Assembly: GCA_043585095.1 (NCBI GenBank)
Contig: CP121321.1
Coordinates: forward strand, 1,860,001 to 1,924,000
Reading direction: 5' to 3'
Source of the DNA: JANQIO01 sp043585095
GTDB lineage: Bacteria; Pseudomonadota; Gammaproteobacteria; Pseudomonadales; Halieaceae
Length of the DNA stretch: 64,000 nt
Shown: in pieces, positions 16,247 to 25,058 of the stretch
How the letters are laid out: each line of letters starts with the position of its first letter
Numbering within the stretch: the first letter of the stretch is position 1
Program-made: the position numbers and the translations under genes
The notes under the pieces: generated by a model
Told to the model about the DNA's origin: nothing
Databases searched by the model: none
The model's input: the letters and a program-made list of their open reading frames with translations, nothing else

Positions 16247-18549
16247 CCGACACAAGCTCAGAAACACCTGACATCCACAAACTTCGCAGCTGGCATCGAG
16301 AGCTGGCCTATGCGGAAGTTATTCAGGCTGTCGAAGCGCTGCCGCAACCACTTAGCGGCGAACACACTTTACTCTATGGGCTATCACTGGCGATGTCGGG
16401 CGATACGGCCCGTGGCAGACCTCTTTTGCGAAGCGCACTGGAGCGGGACAATGCTCACGTACCCCATCACCATGATTTTTTATCTGACCTCGCCCTCGCA
16501 GCGCTATTGCTAGGCCGCCTTGAAGAAGCCGCCACATCGCTAGTCACACTGTCGCAGGCTGATCAGGCCTGCGCTGTAGACATCAGCCGACTAGCGGCTG
16601 TTCGGCTGGCACAAAACCAACTTGAGGATGCTGCGGCCTTATACCGTGAGGCCCTGGATCGTGACCCTCAGAGAGCCCAGTGGCAGGTTAATCGCGCAAG
16701 CGTGCTGACCCGAATGCAACGCTGGGATGATGCCCAGGAAGCCTATGAAGCCGCTTTGCGCCTGGCGCCAACGCTGCCTCAGGCGATCAACGGCAAGCGC
16801 GCGCTGATGCCCATACTGGAACGCGGTGAAGAGCTTGTCGAAGAACTGCAAACAAGCCTTACAAGGGACCCCGACAACCCGGAAACGCGCTTTGCGCTGG
16901 CCCGCGCCCTGCAGCGGCAGAACCGTTTCACAGAGGCGATGCATTGTCTACTTGATGGCCTTGTTCCCGCACAGGAGCTCAGACGCTGGAAGGACAGCGA
17001 TGCGGAACGCTTTGCATCACATCGCGGGACGCAGCTGCAGCTCCGTGAGGCCGTAGCTGACGCCTGGGCCGAGCGCGGCATGTCTCGTCGCGCCCTGCAT
17101 GCCTACGATGAAGCACAGGCATTGTTCGGCGTATATGCAGGGCAGCTCGCGGTTAAGGCCGTGCAAGCGCTAATCGACTGCGGCGAGCTGGATACCGCAC
17201 AACAGCGTCTGGCTGAGTTCGAAGCCGATCAAGGCGAGATTTTACAAACCCAACTTCTGCGCAGCCAGATACTGGTTGAGCGCGCAGACTACGCTGGCGC
17301 AGAGGACTTACTGCGCGGCCTGATCAACACCTACCCTGGACAAGCTGGTCTGCAGTGCCAGCTAGGCCAAGCGCTTTTGTGGACAGGGCAACTGGACGAA
17401 GCAGCCGCCCTGTTCCGGAACGCTAGCGCGCTCAACCCCATGGCGCTTGCACAGCTGAGCAGGGCCAGACGCTGGCCGGAAGATCCTCGCGTTCTGGAAC
17501 GAATGCGCAGTGTTGCGGACAACCCCCTACTGCCCCCGGCTGCACGCATCGCCATGGCCTTTGCACTGGCCGAATCTTTTGACCGCGCCCAGGATTATGA
17601 TTCCGCCGCGACCTACCTCCAGTCAGCGAACACCCTGTCAGCGCCGCAGCTGGGTTACCGGCCAGAGGCGTTTTCTCAGCTGATTGATCGCACTATGAAC
17701 GTCTTTAACCGCAACTATTTCAAGGCAATGGGCCCTACTCGCTCAACTGACCGGCGAGTAGTATTCATCGTTGGTATGCCGCGCTCAGGCACAACACTCG
17801 TTGAGCAGATACTGTCAGCCCACCCCCAGATCTTCGGCGCTGGAGAATTGGACGTTGTGCCGCAGCTGACCCGACTGATACCTAAAGTGCTGCACAGCGA
17901 AACACCTTACCCCGAGTGCGTTCCCGCACTATCCCCTGCACTACGTGAAGAGGCCGCCAGGCATCTTTTGCACGCCCTGAACTTGCACGATACAGAACAT
18001 TCAGTAGTCGTAGATAAACTGCCCCACAACTTTGTAAACCTCGGGTTAATAGCGAGCGTACTGCCGAACGCGAGAATCGTGCATCTGCGGCGGGATCCGC
18101 GCGACGTAGGACTCTCCAACTTCCAGCAGAATTTCAAAGCCCGTCAGGGCGGAATGGGTTTTGCTTTCGACCTGAAACATATCGCCGCACAGCTCAACGA
18201 TTACGCGCGCATTATGGCTCATTGGCGCGACGTACTGCCGATACCTATTCTGACCGTAGATTACGAGTCGCTGGTTGCCGACCAGTTATTGGAGAGTGAA
18301 AGGCTGTTATCGTTTCTCGACCTGCCCTGGGACGACGCGGTAGTGGCATTCAACCAACTGGGACGGCCCGTGCGAACGGCAAGCGTTGCGCAGGTGCGTG
18401 AACCGATCTACTCAAGTTCCTGTGGAAAGTGGCGTCGTTATGAGGGTTTGCTGCAGCCCCTGATGGAGGCGTTATCGGCAACAGCGCTAGAGGGTTATGA
18501 TGTGCCGCGCCAGGATCTAAAGGGCCGCCACCCAAAGGGTCAGGATTAA
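16243..18549 (+). CDS. TPR-repeat sulfotransferase
   Basis: A 768-residue two-part protein. About 460 residues of TPR-like helical repeats (for example AVRLAQNQLEDAAALYREAL) are followed by a sulfotransferase domain. Its PAPS 5'-phosphosulfate loop VGMPRSGTTLVEQILSAHP is near residue 507, and the 3'-phosphate site LRRDPRDVGLSNFQ is about 110 residues later. No signal peptide is present, so it is cytoplasmic. The family transfers sulfate from PAPS to hydroxyls of proteins, lipids or glycans. The start is TTG, overlapping the protease stop by four bases, which argues for coupled translation and a shared process. It converges with the NUDIX gene, overlapping by four bases. Confidence 0.93.
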   Translation: MTDTSSETPDIHKLRSWHRELAYAEVIQAVEALPQPLSGEHTLLYGLSLAMSGDTARGRPLLRSALERDNAHVPHHHDFLSDLALAALLLGRLEEAATSLVTLSQADQACAVDISRLAAVRLAQNQLEDAAALYREALDRDPQRAQWQVNRASVLTRMQRWDDAQEAYEAALRLAPTLPQAINGKRALMPILERGEELVEELQTSLTRDPDNPETRFALARALQRQNRFTEAMHCLLDGLVPAQELRRWKDSDAERFASHRGTQLQLREAVADAWAERGMSRRALHAYDEAQALFGVYAGQLAVKAVQALIDCGELDTAQQRLAEFEADQGEILQTQLLRSQILVERADYAGAEDLLRGLINTYPGQAGLQCQLGQALLWTGQLDEAAALFRNASALNPMALAQLSRARRWPEDPRVLERMRSVADNPLLPPAARIAMAFALAESFDRAQDYDSAATYLQSANTLSAPQLGYRPEAFSQLIDRTMNVFNRNYFKAMGPTRSTDRRVVFIVGMPRSGTTLVEQILSAHPQIFGAGELDVVPQLTRLIPKVLHSETPYPECVPALSPALREEAARHLLHALNLHDTEHSVVVDKLPHNFVNLGLIASVLPNARIVHLRRDPRDVGLSNFQQNFKARQGGMGFAFDLKHIAAQLNDYARIMAHWRDVLPIPILTVDYESLVADQLLESERLLSFLDLPWDDAVVAFNQLGRPVRTASVAQVREPIYSSSCGKWRRYEGLLQPLMEALSATALEGYDVPRQDLKGRHPKGQD

Positions 18550-19268
18550 GTATCTAGCCTTGGCTGACCTGCCGGAACGTCATCGCATTGATAATGCCAA
18601 CAGCCGTTTTCGAGAACGGCGCGGTGATTACAGCCCGGCGCCGCTGCATCTGCATCCACATATCCGGAGTCACCTTCGAACAGCACCTGCACGCTGTCTG
18701 ACCCCACCGCAAACACTGGTAGCACGCTGTAAGGATCCCGCGCCGCAACGCCAAATATCGCGTCTTCCGCACTGAGATACCCCTGCAGTGCGCGCAGGCT
18801 CATGATCGTTGGGGGATACATAGGCAGCTCGCCTGCCTCGTGTTTTGCAACAGCCTCGGCAATCGACAGCCAGCAGTGGTCGTGAATCTCACTGCCGTCT
18901 ATGGTGACCTCTTGCGAAGGCGCAAGGCCCAGATAGATTGCAGTAGCAAACCGCTTTGGCTCTGCCACGGGCGTCGTCCAGTGACTCAGCTGAACCAATA
19001 GATCGGGATCAACGCGAACTCCGGCCTCTTCTCGCGCTTCGCGAGCGGCCGCCAAACGCGCGGCGGCATCCCGGTCGCCGTCAGCTGCTGCCTCATCTTC
19101 AGGGTCGATAGCACCGCCTGGGAATACCCATAAGCCGCCTGCGAACAACAGCGCCTTATTGCGCCTGAGCAGCAAAACTTCCGGCCCTTCCGCGCCGTCA
19201 CGGAGTAAAACCACAGTCGCCGCGCGCCGCAACGGCAATGTCTTAGCAGAAGATGTGTCAGAAGCCAT
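18546..19268 (-). CDS. NUDIX hydrolase
   Basis: A 240-residue protein beginning with an 11-residue Ser/Thr-rich lead and the NUDIX strand RRAATVVLLRDG. The NUDIX box is split by an acidic insertion: GGAIDPEDEAAADGDRD is followed by AREAREEAGV, containing the metal-binding REAREEAG. The length and insertion resemble the NUDT19/CoA-diphosphatase-like group, which cleaves CoA or nucleotide diphosphates; this is inference. The start codon lies 17 bp from the 22-bp repeat array, so its promoter must be inside or beyond that array. It overlaps the sulfotransferase stop by four bases on the other strand. Confidence 0.9.
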   Translation of the reverse strand: MASDTSSAKTLPLRRAATVVLLRDGAEGPEVLLLRRNKALLFAGGLWVFPGGAIDPEDEAAADGDRDAAARLAAAREAREEAGVRVDPDLLVQLSHWTTPVAEPKRFATAIYLGLAPSQEVTIDGSEIHDHCWLSIAEAVAKHEAGELPMYPPTIMSLRALQGYLSAEDAIFGVAARDPYSVLPVFAVGSDSVQVLFEGDSGYVDADAAAPGCNHRAVLENGCWHYQCDDVPAGQPRLDT

Positions 19269-19284
19269 TCGCAGTTCTATGAGA

Positions 19285-19457
19285 AGCCTTTAGCGGGTTT
19301 ATGAAAGCCTTTAGCGGGTTTATAAAAAGCCCTTAGCGGGTTTATAAAAAGCCCTTAGCGGGTTTATAAAAAGCCCTTAGCGGGTTTATAAAAAGCCCTT
19401 AGCGGGTTTATGAAAAGCCCTTAGCGGGTTTATAAAAAGCCCTTAGCGGTTTTACGG
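19285..19457. repeat. 22-bp tandem repeat array, about 8 copies
   Basis: Units begin at 19285, 19306, 19328, 19350, 19372, 19394, 19416 and 19438. All are 22 bp except the first (21 bp) and the last (partial). Each has the core CCCTTAGCGGG, a CCC/GGG hairpin with loop TTAGC, followed by TTTATAAAA. Middle copies are identical or nearly so; edge copies have drifted, the usual pattern of slippage arrays. The last copy overlaps the stop codon of the 19452-20225 gene. On the minus strand each unit reads as a small hairpin followed by CTTTTT and TATAAA, so the array may terminate or start transcription. Confidence 0.95.
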
Positions 19458-20225
19458 AGAACCATCGGCCACCATAGAGGGCGCCGGCGCCTGTTCCGCG
19501 GCGAATCCAGGTACGTCAAAGGGAACGCGCACACCGATACGTGTACCCTCTTTCATCAGCGTAGCAACTGCCACACCAGAACTCTCAGCGAGACTGCTAA
19601 AGGTTTCTTCGCCAGCCGCTATGGCAACCGTTTGTGCGACCATCGCCAGCGTCTCAGGCTGATCGCCTACCACCGCGCCTACCACCAGGCCAATGTCTCG
19701 AGCCTGCTCTGGCACCAGTGAAACAATAGTTGCGACCGCCGCAGCGAGCGCCGTCTCGCGACCATCAGCAAGCTGACGAGCCATAGCGCCGGCTATCGCA
19801 GGCGCGTGACCCGGTGCTGCCTTTGTCGCAGCCGCCGCTAGCGTCGCCACGTCACCCAGCGTCGTCTCGCGGGTTCGCAAAACGTCTAACGCTTGGCTCA
19901 CCGTTTTGGCCGCCGCATTGGGTTGTGCAGCGCTGAGGTCAGCGACGCGTTGCATTAATTCCATGTTGTTGCCAGTTGACGCCAGCGCCTGTTCTGATTT
20001 GTCAGCAGGGGCATCAGGCTTGGAGCGCTTTCGCTTGGCGGCAGCGTGGGACCCGGCAGATCGGTCCGCCTTCACCGCCACCGCAGCCGGTGCCTCAAAC
20101 GCTGCCGGTTGTTCCGGCGACTCCGCCAGCATTTGCTGACCGTCATTATCGAGGGATGCATCGGCATTACCCGAAAAATGAAAAAACCCTACCAGGAGGC
20201 TAAAGACCAGAGCTGCTATTTCCAT
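19452..20225 (-). CDS. Hypothetical exported alanine-rich protein
   Basis: 257 residues that I do not recognise. It opens with a hydrophobic segment (residues 3-16, IAALVFSLLVGFFH) that could be a signal peptide or anchor. A low-complexity, proline/alanine/lysine-rich linker to about residue 85 follows. Then comes an alanine-rich helical domain with several similar helices (DVATLAAAATKAAPGH, AIAGAMARQLADGRETALA, IVSLVPEQARDIGLVVGAVV). The regular helices suggest a repeat-like bundle. The tail is Pro/Ala-rich. It ends in the 22-bp repeat array. Codon use resembles its neighbours. Confidence 0.75.
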   Translation of the reverse strand: MEIAALVFSLLVGFFHFSGNADASLDNDGQQMLAESPEQPAAFEAPAAVAVKADRSAGSHAAAKRKRSKPDAPADKSEQALASTGNNMELMQRVADLSAAQPNAAAKTVSQALDVLRTRETTLGDVATLAAAATKAAPGHAPAIAGAMARQLADGRETALAAAVATIVSLVPEQARDIGLVVGAVVGDQPETLAMVAQTVAIAAGEETFSSLAESSGVAVATLMKEGTRIGVRVPFDVPGFAAEQAPAPSMVADGSP

Positions 20226-20393
20226 GTGCCTGTCTCAACAAACAATCGTGGGACAAGGCTAACAAAATGCGTACTGTATTCCCATCTGCGGACGCAGAAA
20301 CATGAACTGTTTCATAGAATTAGCGCAACTAGTAAAAGACGTTTCTTAATAGCCCCGGGGTCTTTTGAAGGCGACGAAAGACGCTCTCGGTCA

Positions 20394-21746
20394 TTAGCGA
20401 CCATTCACTGCGTGCTTTGCCTTAAAGCCCCGCTGTTGCGCGTCTTTGCTCAAACGGAATATCACCGGCGACAACAGCAGGAGCGCGGTTAGATTTGGGA
20501 AGGCCATACAGGCGTTCAGCGTATCGGCGATCTTCCAAACAAGATCCAATTCCAGGACGGCGCCGCAGGGTATTGCGAGCACCCAGGCGAGACGGAAAGG
20601 CATCACCGCGCGGTCACCGACCAAATAGACAATGCAACGCTCCCCGTAATAGCTCCAGCCAATCATGGTGGTCAGTGCGAACAAGCACAAACCCAGAGTC
20701 ACCACCCATTCGCCGCCGGTGATACCCAAAGCAAAAGACTGGCGTGTGAGGTCTGCTCCTGTCACGCCGGTTTCCCAAACGCCCATCATCACAATCGTCA
20801 GCCCTGTAATCGTGCACACCACCAGGGTGTCGATAAATGTGCCCAGCATCGCTACCGTGCCCTGGCGCACTGGGTCATCTGTGCGCGCCGCAGCGTGGGC
20901 TATCGGCGCACTGCCGAGACCCGCCTCGTTCGAGAAGATACCCCGTGCTATCCCCATGCGTAAGGCGAGCATCATTGTCGTCCCCGCAAAACCGCCCGTC
21001 GCCGCGGTGCCGTTAAAGGCGCTATCGAGAATAGTCACTACCGCTGCAGGGACTTCTGTGATGTTCAGTGCGATGACGAGCAGCCCCGACAGCAAATAGG
21101 CTACAGCCATTATGGGCACCAACACGCTGGTAACACGGGCTATGCGTTGTATACCACCGAGAATGACCGCGCCAACCAAAATGGCCAGCACACTACCGGT
21201 AATACCCGGGGCCAAGCCGAACTCGGCGGACACAACGTCTGCCACCGAGTTCGCCTGCACCGTGTTGGCAATGCCAAAGCCGGCCAGCGATCCAAACAGT
21301 GCAAACAGAAAAGCCAGCCAATGCCAGCGTGGCCCAAGCCCCTTGCGGATGTAGTACATTGGGCCGCCACGATAATGGCCTTCATCATCGCGCTCTCGAA
21401 AGTGAACCGCCAACAATGCCTCGCCATACTTGGTCGCAATACCAAACAGTGCCGCCAGCCACATCCAGAACAACGCTCCCGGCCCCCCGGTAGCAATCGC
21501 CGTTGCAACACCCGCGATGTTTCCCGTACCGATGGTGGCGGACAAAGACGTCATCAGCGCGGCGAATGGGGATATTTCACCTTTGCCTTCTTCACCCCCG
21601 GAAAAGAGCAGTCGGAAGGCGGCCGGAATACGGCGCAGGGTCATGAAGCGGAGCCCCACGGTGAGGTAAATACCCGTGCCGAAAATCAGCACGAGCATCA
21701 CCGGTCCCCACACAAAGGCGTTCAGCTGATCTACGAAGTGAGTCAT
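20394..21746 (-). CDS. Alanine/glycine:cation symporter (AGCS) family
   Basis: A 450-residue sodium/amino-acid symporter. The family signature GTGNIAGVATAIATGGPGA is in the first third; GGPMYYIRKGLG and SNEAGLGSAPIAHAAA are further hallmark stretches. About 11 hydrophobic segments are present. The ATG at 21746 is taken rather than an adjacent GTG at 21749. Members import alanine or glycine with Na+ (or H+). It lies 52 bp downstream of purC on the same strand, but the link is probably only positional. Confidence 0.95.
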   Translation of the reverse strand: MTHFVDQLNAFVWGPVMLVLIFGTGIYLTVGLRFMTLRRIPAAFRLLFSGGEEGKGEISPFAALMTSLSATIGTGNIAGVATAIATGGPGALFWMWLAALFGIATKYGEALLAVHFRERDDEGHYRGGPMYYIRKGLGPRWHWLAFLFALFGSLAGFGIANTVQANSVADVVSAEFGLAPGITGSVLAILVGAVILGGIQRIARVTSVLVPIMAVAYLLSGLLVIALNITEVPAAVVTILDSAFNGTAATGGFAGTTMMLALRMGIARGIFSNEAGLGSAPIAHAAARTDDPVRQGTVAMLGTFIDTLVVCTITGLTIVMMGVWETGVTGADLTRQSFALGITGGEWVVTLGLCLFALTTMIGWSYYGERCIVYLVGDRAVMPFRLAWVLAIPCGAVLELDLVWKIADTLNACMAFPNLTALLLLSPVIFRLSKDAQQRGFKAKHAVNGR

Positions 21747-21798
21747 CACGCGGTCTCGCTATTAGGTGGCAGGACGTTCGTTATTGCAAAACGAGTCG

Positions 21799-22899
21799 TT
21801 AGTCGATCAAATCCAGTGGGCCCGAGAGCGCGTCGATGACGTCGGCACGAGGGTTATCACTAACCGCTACCTCTGCGCCCGTTATACGTCGGGCTAACTG
21901 CAGATACACTTCTGATGTGTTCATCATAATCGACAGCGGCAGGCCCTCTCGCGCCAGCGCCGGCCGTTCATCCATCCGGTTCTTGTTGGTGAGAATATCG
22001 GAATCGTTGAAATGTGCCAGAAGCTGCTGACGAAACGCCTCCTTGGAATTCTCCACCACTCGACCCTGCCGATAAGCAGACCCATCCCAAATACGCGACG
22101 AGTCCGGCGTGCCCACTTCGTCCATATAAATAAGTTTTCGTTCTCCGTTTGCATCGGTGACATAGCCAAACTCAAACTTGGTATCGACAAATATCTGGTC
22201 AATAGATTCCAGGTCACGGCTGATCAAACCGAAGCCTTCCCGAAGCAGGTGTTCATAACGATCAATATCGCCTGCGTGCGCAAAACCAAAGGCTGCGCTG
22301 TGACGCTGTAAGTCGGCGCGACTCACGTTCACATCATCCAGTGCTGGCACGCCGTCCAAGCCTTGCATCACGCCCTTGGTGGATGGTGTGATCAGCAACT
22401 CAGCCAGACGCTGGTCCCGAGTCAGCCCTTCCGGCAGCACAGCACCACAGAATTCGCGCTCTCCCGCAGCGTAGGCACGCCACATTGAGCCGGTAATATA
22501 CTGGCGCGCTATGGCTTCGATCATAAGCGGCTGTGCTTTCTGCACGATCCAGACCAGAGGGTGCGGCACTTCGAGGATATGTGAATCAGCCAGGCCCTCG
22601 GCGTTAAAGCGCTGGAACCAGTGATTGGCGATGGCATTCAGCGCCGCGCCCTTGCCGGGGACGCCGCGGAGGCCACCCTCACCATGCCAGATGACCTCGT
22701 AGGCAGAGATACGATCTGAAATGACCATGACTGCCAGCGGCGCATCGGCCGCAACGTCATAGCCACGGCGCCTGATCAGCCGTGCGCTGTCCTCTGCCGT
22801 GAGCCAATACACTGCACGGACTTTGCCACTGTGAATGGGCTGATCGGTACGTATCGGTAAATCGTTGTTTACCGCCATAACCCTTTGGGCAAGGCTCAT
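21799..22899 (-). CDS. purC: Phosphoribosylaminoimidazolesuccinocarboxamide synthase (SAICAR synthetase)
   Basis: 366 residues from the ATG at 22899, which gives MSLAQRVMAVNNDLPIRT. This is the conserved opening of the long PurC type found in Vibrio, Shewanella and relatives, so the frame further upstream is ignored. SGKVRAVYWLT, ISDRISAYEVIW and DEVGTPDSSRIW are family motifs for ATP, CAIR and aspartate binding. The enzyme joins aspartate to CAIR in de novo purine synthesis, in the cytoplasm. No other pur gene is adjacent. The ribosome site is weak. It diverges from the lipoprotein gene at 23009. Confidence 0.96.
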   Translation of the reverse strand: MSLAQRVMAVNNDLPIRTDQPIHSGKVRAVYWLTAEDSARLIRRRGYDVAADAPLAVMVISDRISAYEVIWHGEGGLRGVPGKGAALNAIANHWFQRFNAEGLADSHILEVPHPLVWIVQKAQPLMIEAIARQYITGSMWRAYAAGEREFCGAVLPEGLTRDQRLAELLITPSTKGVMQGLDGVPALDDVNVSRADLQRHSAAFGFAHAGDIDRYEHLLREGFGLISRDLESIDQIFVDTKFEFGYVTDANGERKLIYMDEVGTPDSSRIWDGSAYRQGRVVENSKEAFRQQLLAHFNDSDILTNKNRMDERPALAREGLPLSIMMNTSEVYLQLARRITGAEVAVSDNPRADVIDALSGPLDLID

Positions 22900-23008
22900 A
22901 AAGGAAAGCTTTGGTGCGATAGAGAGGACGCCGAGTTTAGCAGAGTCACCATCGCCCTGCTGACAATTCGTTACAGCAAAGTCAGCGATCATCGGTTAAT
23001 CTTTCGCC

Positions 23009-23737
23009 ATGGCTCACTCTGGCGGTACCCACCGAAACACACTCTCGCAGCTGCGCAGCTTCAGCCACGTGGGCACCTGTCTTGCCGCATGCCTGCTCAT
23101 CTTGTTGCATGGCTGCGCCAGCGAGCCACCCGCCGCTCTGCCGACCCCGGTTATGGTTGATCTTTCCGGTCACTGGGAGATGGATTACGGCCGCAGCGAC
23201 AACGTTGATCGTAAGTTACAGAGCCTGTATCGCGAATGGCGACGTATGGCTGAGCGCCGCGCAAGAGGTGACACCCGCGCAGGCCCCATGGGCGTGCAAA
23301 TCGACAGTAACAGTTTTCGTCGTGTTGTAGACGTGGCCCGCCTGGCAGATCTGATTACCGAAGCGCAGGTACTGGAGATCGAGCAGTCCCCCGACGACAT
23401 CGCTATTCACAGAGAAAACGATTTTACCCTTAGCTGCGTTTTCGAGGAGGGACAGCCCGAAGCATTAATCGATGAACTGGGCTCGGAGATCTGTGGCTGG
23501 GACGCCCACCAGCTTGTATTCCGCATCCAGCTCCCCGACGGTGTCGACATCCGGCACAGACTCTCGCTCTCGGAAGACAGCGACAGGCTGCACATTGCGA
23601 CGCGAGTGGATAGCCCACGCTCGCCGCCCTTTACCATGAATCGCTTCTACTTTCGCTTCGATCCGCTTCCCGAGGACTATGCCTGCGAGTACACCTTGAG
23701 CCGCGGCAACGTCTGTCAAACGGGGGGCGCGCAGTGA
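23009..23737 (+). CDS. Hypothetical lipoprotein
   Basis: 242 residues with a lipoprotein signal: a hydrophobic stretch ending LLILLHGC, with Cys at about residue 36. The N-terminal region before it is unusually long and polar, so the true start could be internal. The mature part has DLSGHWEMDYGRSD, a lipocalin-like or heme-binding-like opening, then a helical Arg-rich region and mostly beta sequence ending in two cysteines (YACEYTLSRGNVC). I do not recognise the family. It overlaps the next gene by four bases (GTGA), so the two likely work together in the envelope. Confidence 0.8.
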   Translation: MAHSGGTHRNTLSQLRSFSHVGTCLAACLLILLHGCASEPPAALPTPVMVDLSGHWEMDYGRSDNVDRKLQSLYREWRRMAERRARGDTRAGPMGVQIDSNSFRRVVDVARLADLITEAQVLEIEQSPDDIAIHRENDFTLSCVFEEGQPEALIDELGSEICGWDAHQLVFRIQLPDGVDIRHRLSLSEDSDRLHIATRVDSPRSPPFTMNRFYFRFDPLPEDYACEYTLSRGNVCQTGGAQ

Positions 23738-24921
23738 GACCGACATTGCGACGCGCCTCGGCTATTGTGGCCTGGTGGCTAACCCCGCTGCTGGCTCCCT
23801 TTGGCGTAATAGCGCATGCCCAGATCGATGAGCCATCCGACGCGACGCCGGTACCACGCTGGCAAACGCTGGATCAACTTCAGACTCGACCTACACCGCC
23901 CAGCGAGGTCCGTATCGAGCTGGTTGTCAGCCAGAAGGCACCGCCAGACGCTGCTGCTCTGGAAATCGGCCTGGTCGTTTTGGATCCCGGTGTCGACAAG
24001 GACAGCCTCGCCAATCGACGCGACGGGGTGTTTGAAGAAGTCCGGGAAGCTGAAGCCCGCTATCTGCCCTTTGCACTACGACGCGCCCTGGTCGACAGCA
24101 ACCAATGGGGCGCGGTGAGGGTGTTACCGAATAGGGATCCAGGCTATGAGCTGTTGGTGAGCGGCTCAATAATAGAGTCCACTGGCGCTGAGCTTTCGCT
24201 GCAACTAAAGGCCGTCGACGCAAGCGAACGCGTTTGGATCGATAAGGTGTATACCGCCGAGGCAGCAGAAGATGCGTATCAGGAGAGCCAGCGCCGGCAG
24301 CGCCGGCCATTCCAGAACTTATACAACCGCTTTGCCAATGATCTGCTGGCAGCTCGCCAGCAGCTAGACGCGCGGGCGCTAGTACGACTTAAGGACTTGT
24401 CTGAATTGCGCTACGCCAGCGCCCTACTGCCGGAGGCATTCGATAGCTTCTATGCCCGCGACGACCAGGGTCTTTACAGCCTGCAGCGTCTCCCGGCGCG
24501 GGATGATCCGATGCTGGCGCGTGTACGCCGAGTACGCGAGCAGGAATATCTTTTCATTGATACCGCAGACGAGCAGTACGCCGAGCTGTTTACTGAGATG
24601 ACGCCGGTCTATGACCTCTGGAGACAGTTCCTGCGTGAGCAGCTTGCCTATAGGGAAGCCTGGCAGCAGCGCATAAGCGAGCGGGAGCTGCCTGACAAGG
24701 GCAGCTATCTCGCGATGAAACAGCACTACAACAACTACAAATGGAAGAAGATCCAGCGCCAGGAAATGCGCATTCTTGCCGAGGGATTTAATAACGAAGT
24801 GGCTCCCACTGCGCTGGAGCTCGATGGAAAGGTGATTACGCTGAGCGGGACGATCGATCAGCGTTACAGAGAGTGGCGCGACATTCTGCGACAGATATTC
24901 AAGCTAGAGACCGGCGGATAG
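23734..24921 (+). CDS. Hypothetical exported protein, paired with upstream lipoprotein
   Basis: 395 residues from GTG, overlapping the lipoprotein stop. An N-terminal signal peptide with a twin-Arg-free basic start (MRPTLRRASAIVAWWL) is probably cleaved after AHA. The mature part contains beta-strand sequence with a periplasmic-assembly look (ELLVSGSIIESTGAELSLQLKA) followed by a long charged helical region (AEDAYQESQRRQRRPFQNLY). I do not recognise it with certainty. The GNNA-like LVVLDPG and VSGSIIES stretches recall proteins that probe envelope assembly, but that is weak inference. It is probably periplasmic. Confidence 0.8.
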   Translation: MRPTLRRASAIVAWWLTPLLAPFGVIAHAQIDEPSDATPVPRWQTLDQLQTRPTPPSEVRIELVVSQKAPPDAAALEIGLVVLDPGVDKDSLANRRDGVFEEVREAEARYLPFALRRALVDSNQWGAVRVLPNRDPGYELLVSGSIIESTGAELSLQLKAVDASERVWIDKVYTAEAAEDAYQESQRRQRRPFQNLYNRFANDLLAARQQLDARALVRLKDLSELRYASALLPEAFDSFYARDDQGLYSLQRLPARDDPMLARVRRVREQEYLFIDTADEQYAELFTEMTPVYDLWRQFLREQLAYREAWQQRISERELPDKGSYLAMKQHYNNYKWKKIQRQEMRILAEGFNNEVAPTALELDGKVITLSGTIDQRYREWRDILRQIFKLETGG

Positions 24922-25058
24922 CTCTGCACAGTTTCTTGAATGCTATTTTCTTTAGTAATTTCAATGGTTTTCTGACAATATCAATCGAATTCCTGAAGTT
25001 CAGCCAGGGTGTTCTACCATGAAGTGCTGGGGTGCTTTGCCTTGAGGGGCAAGCAGGC

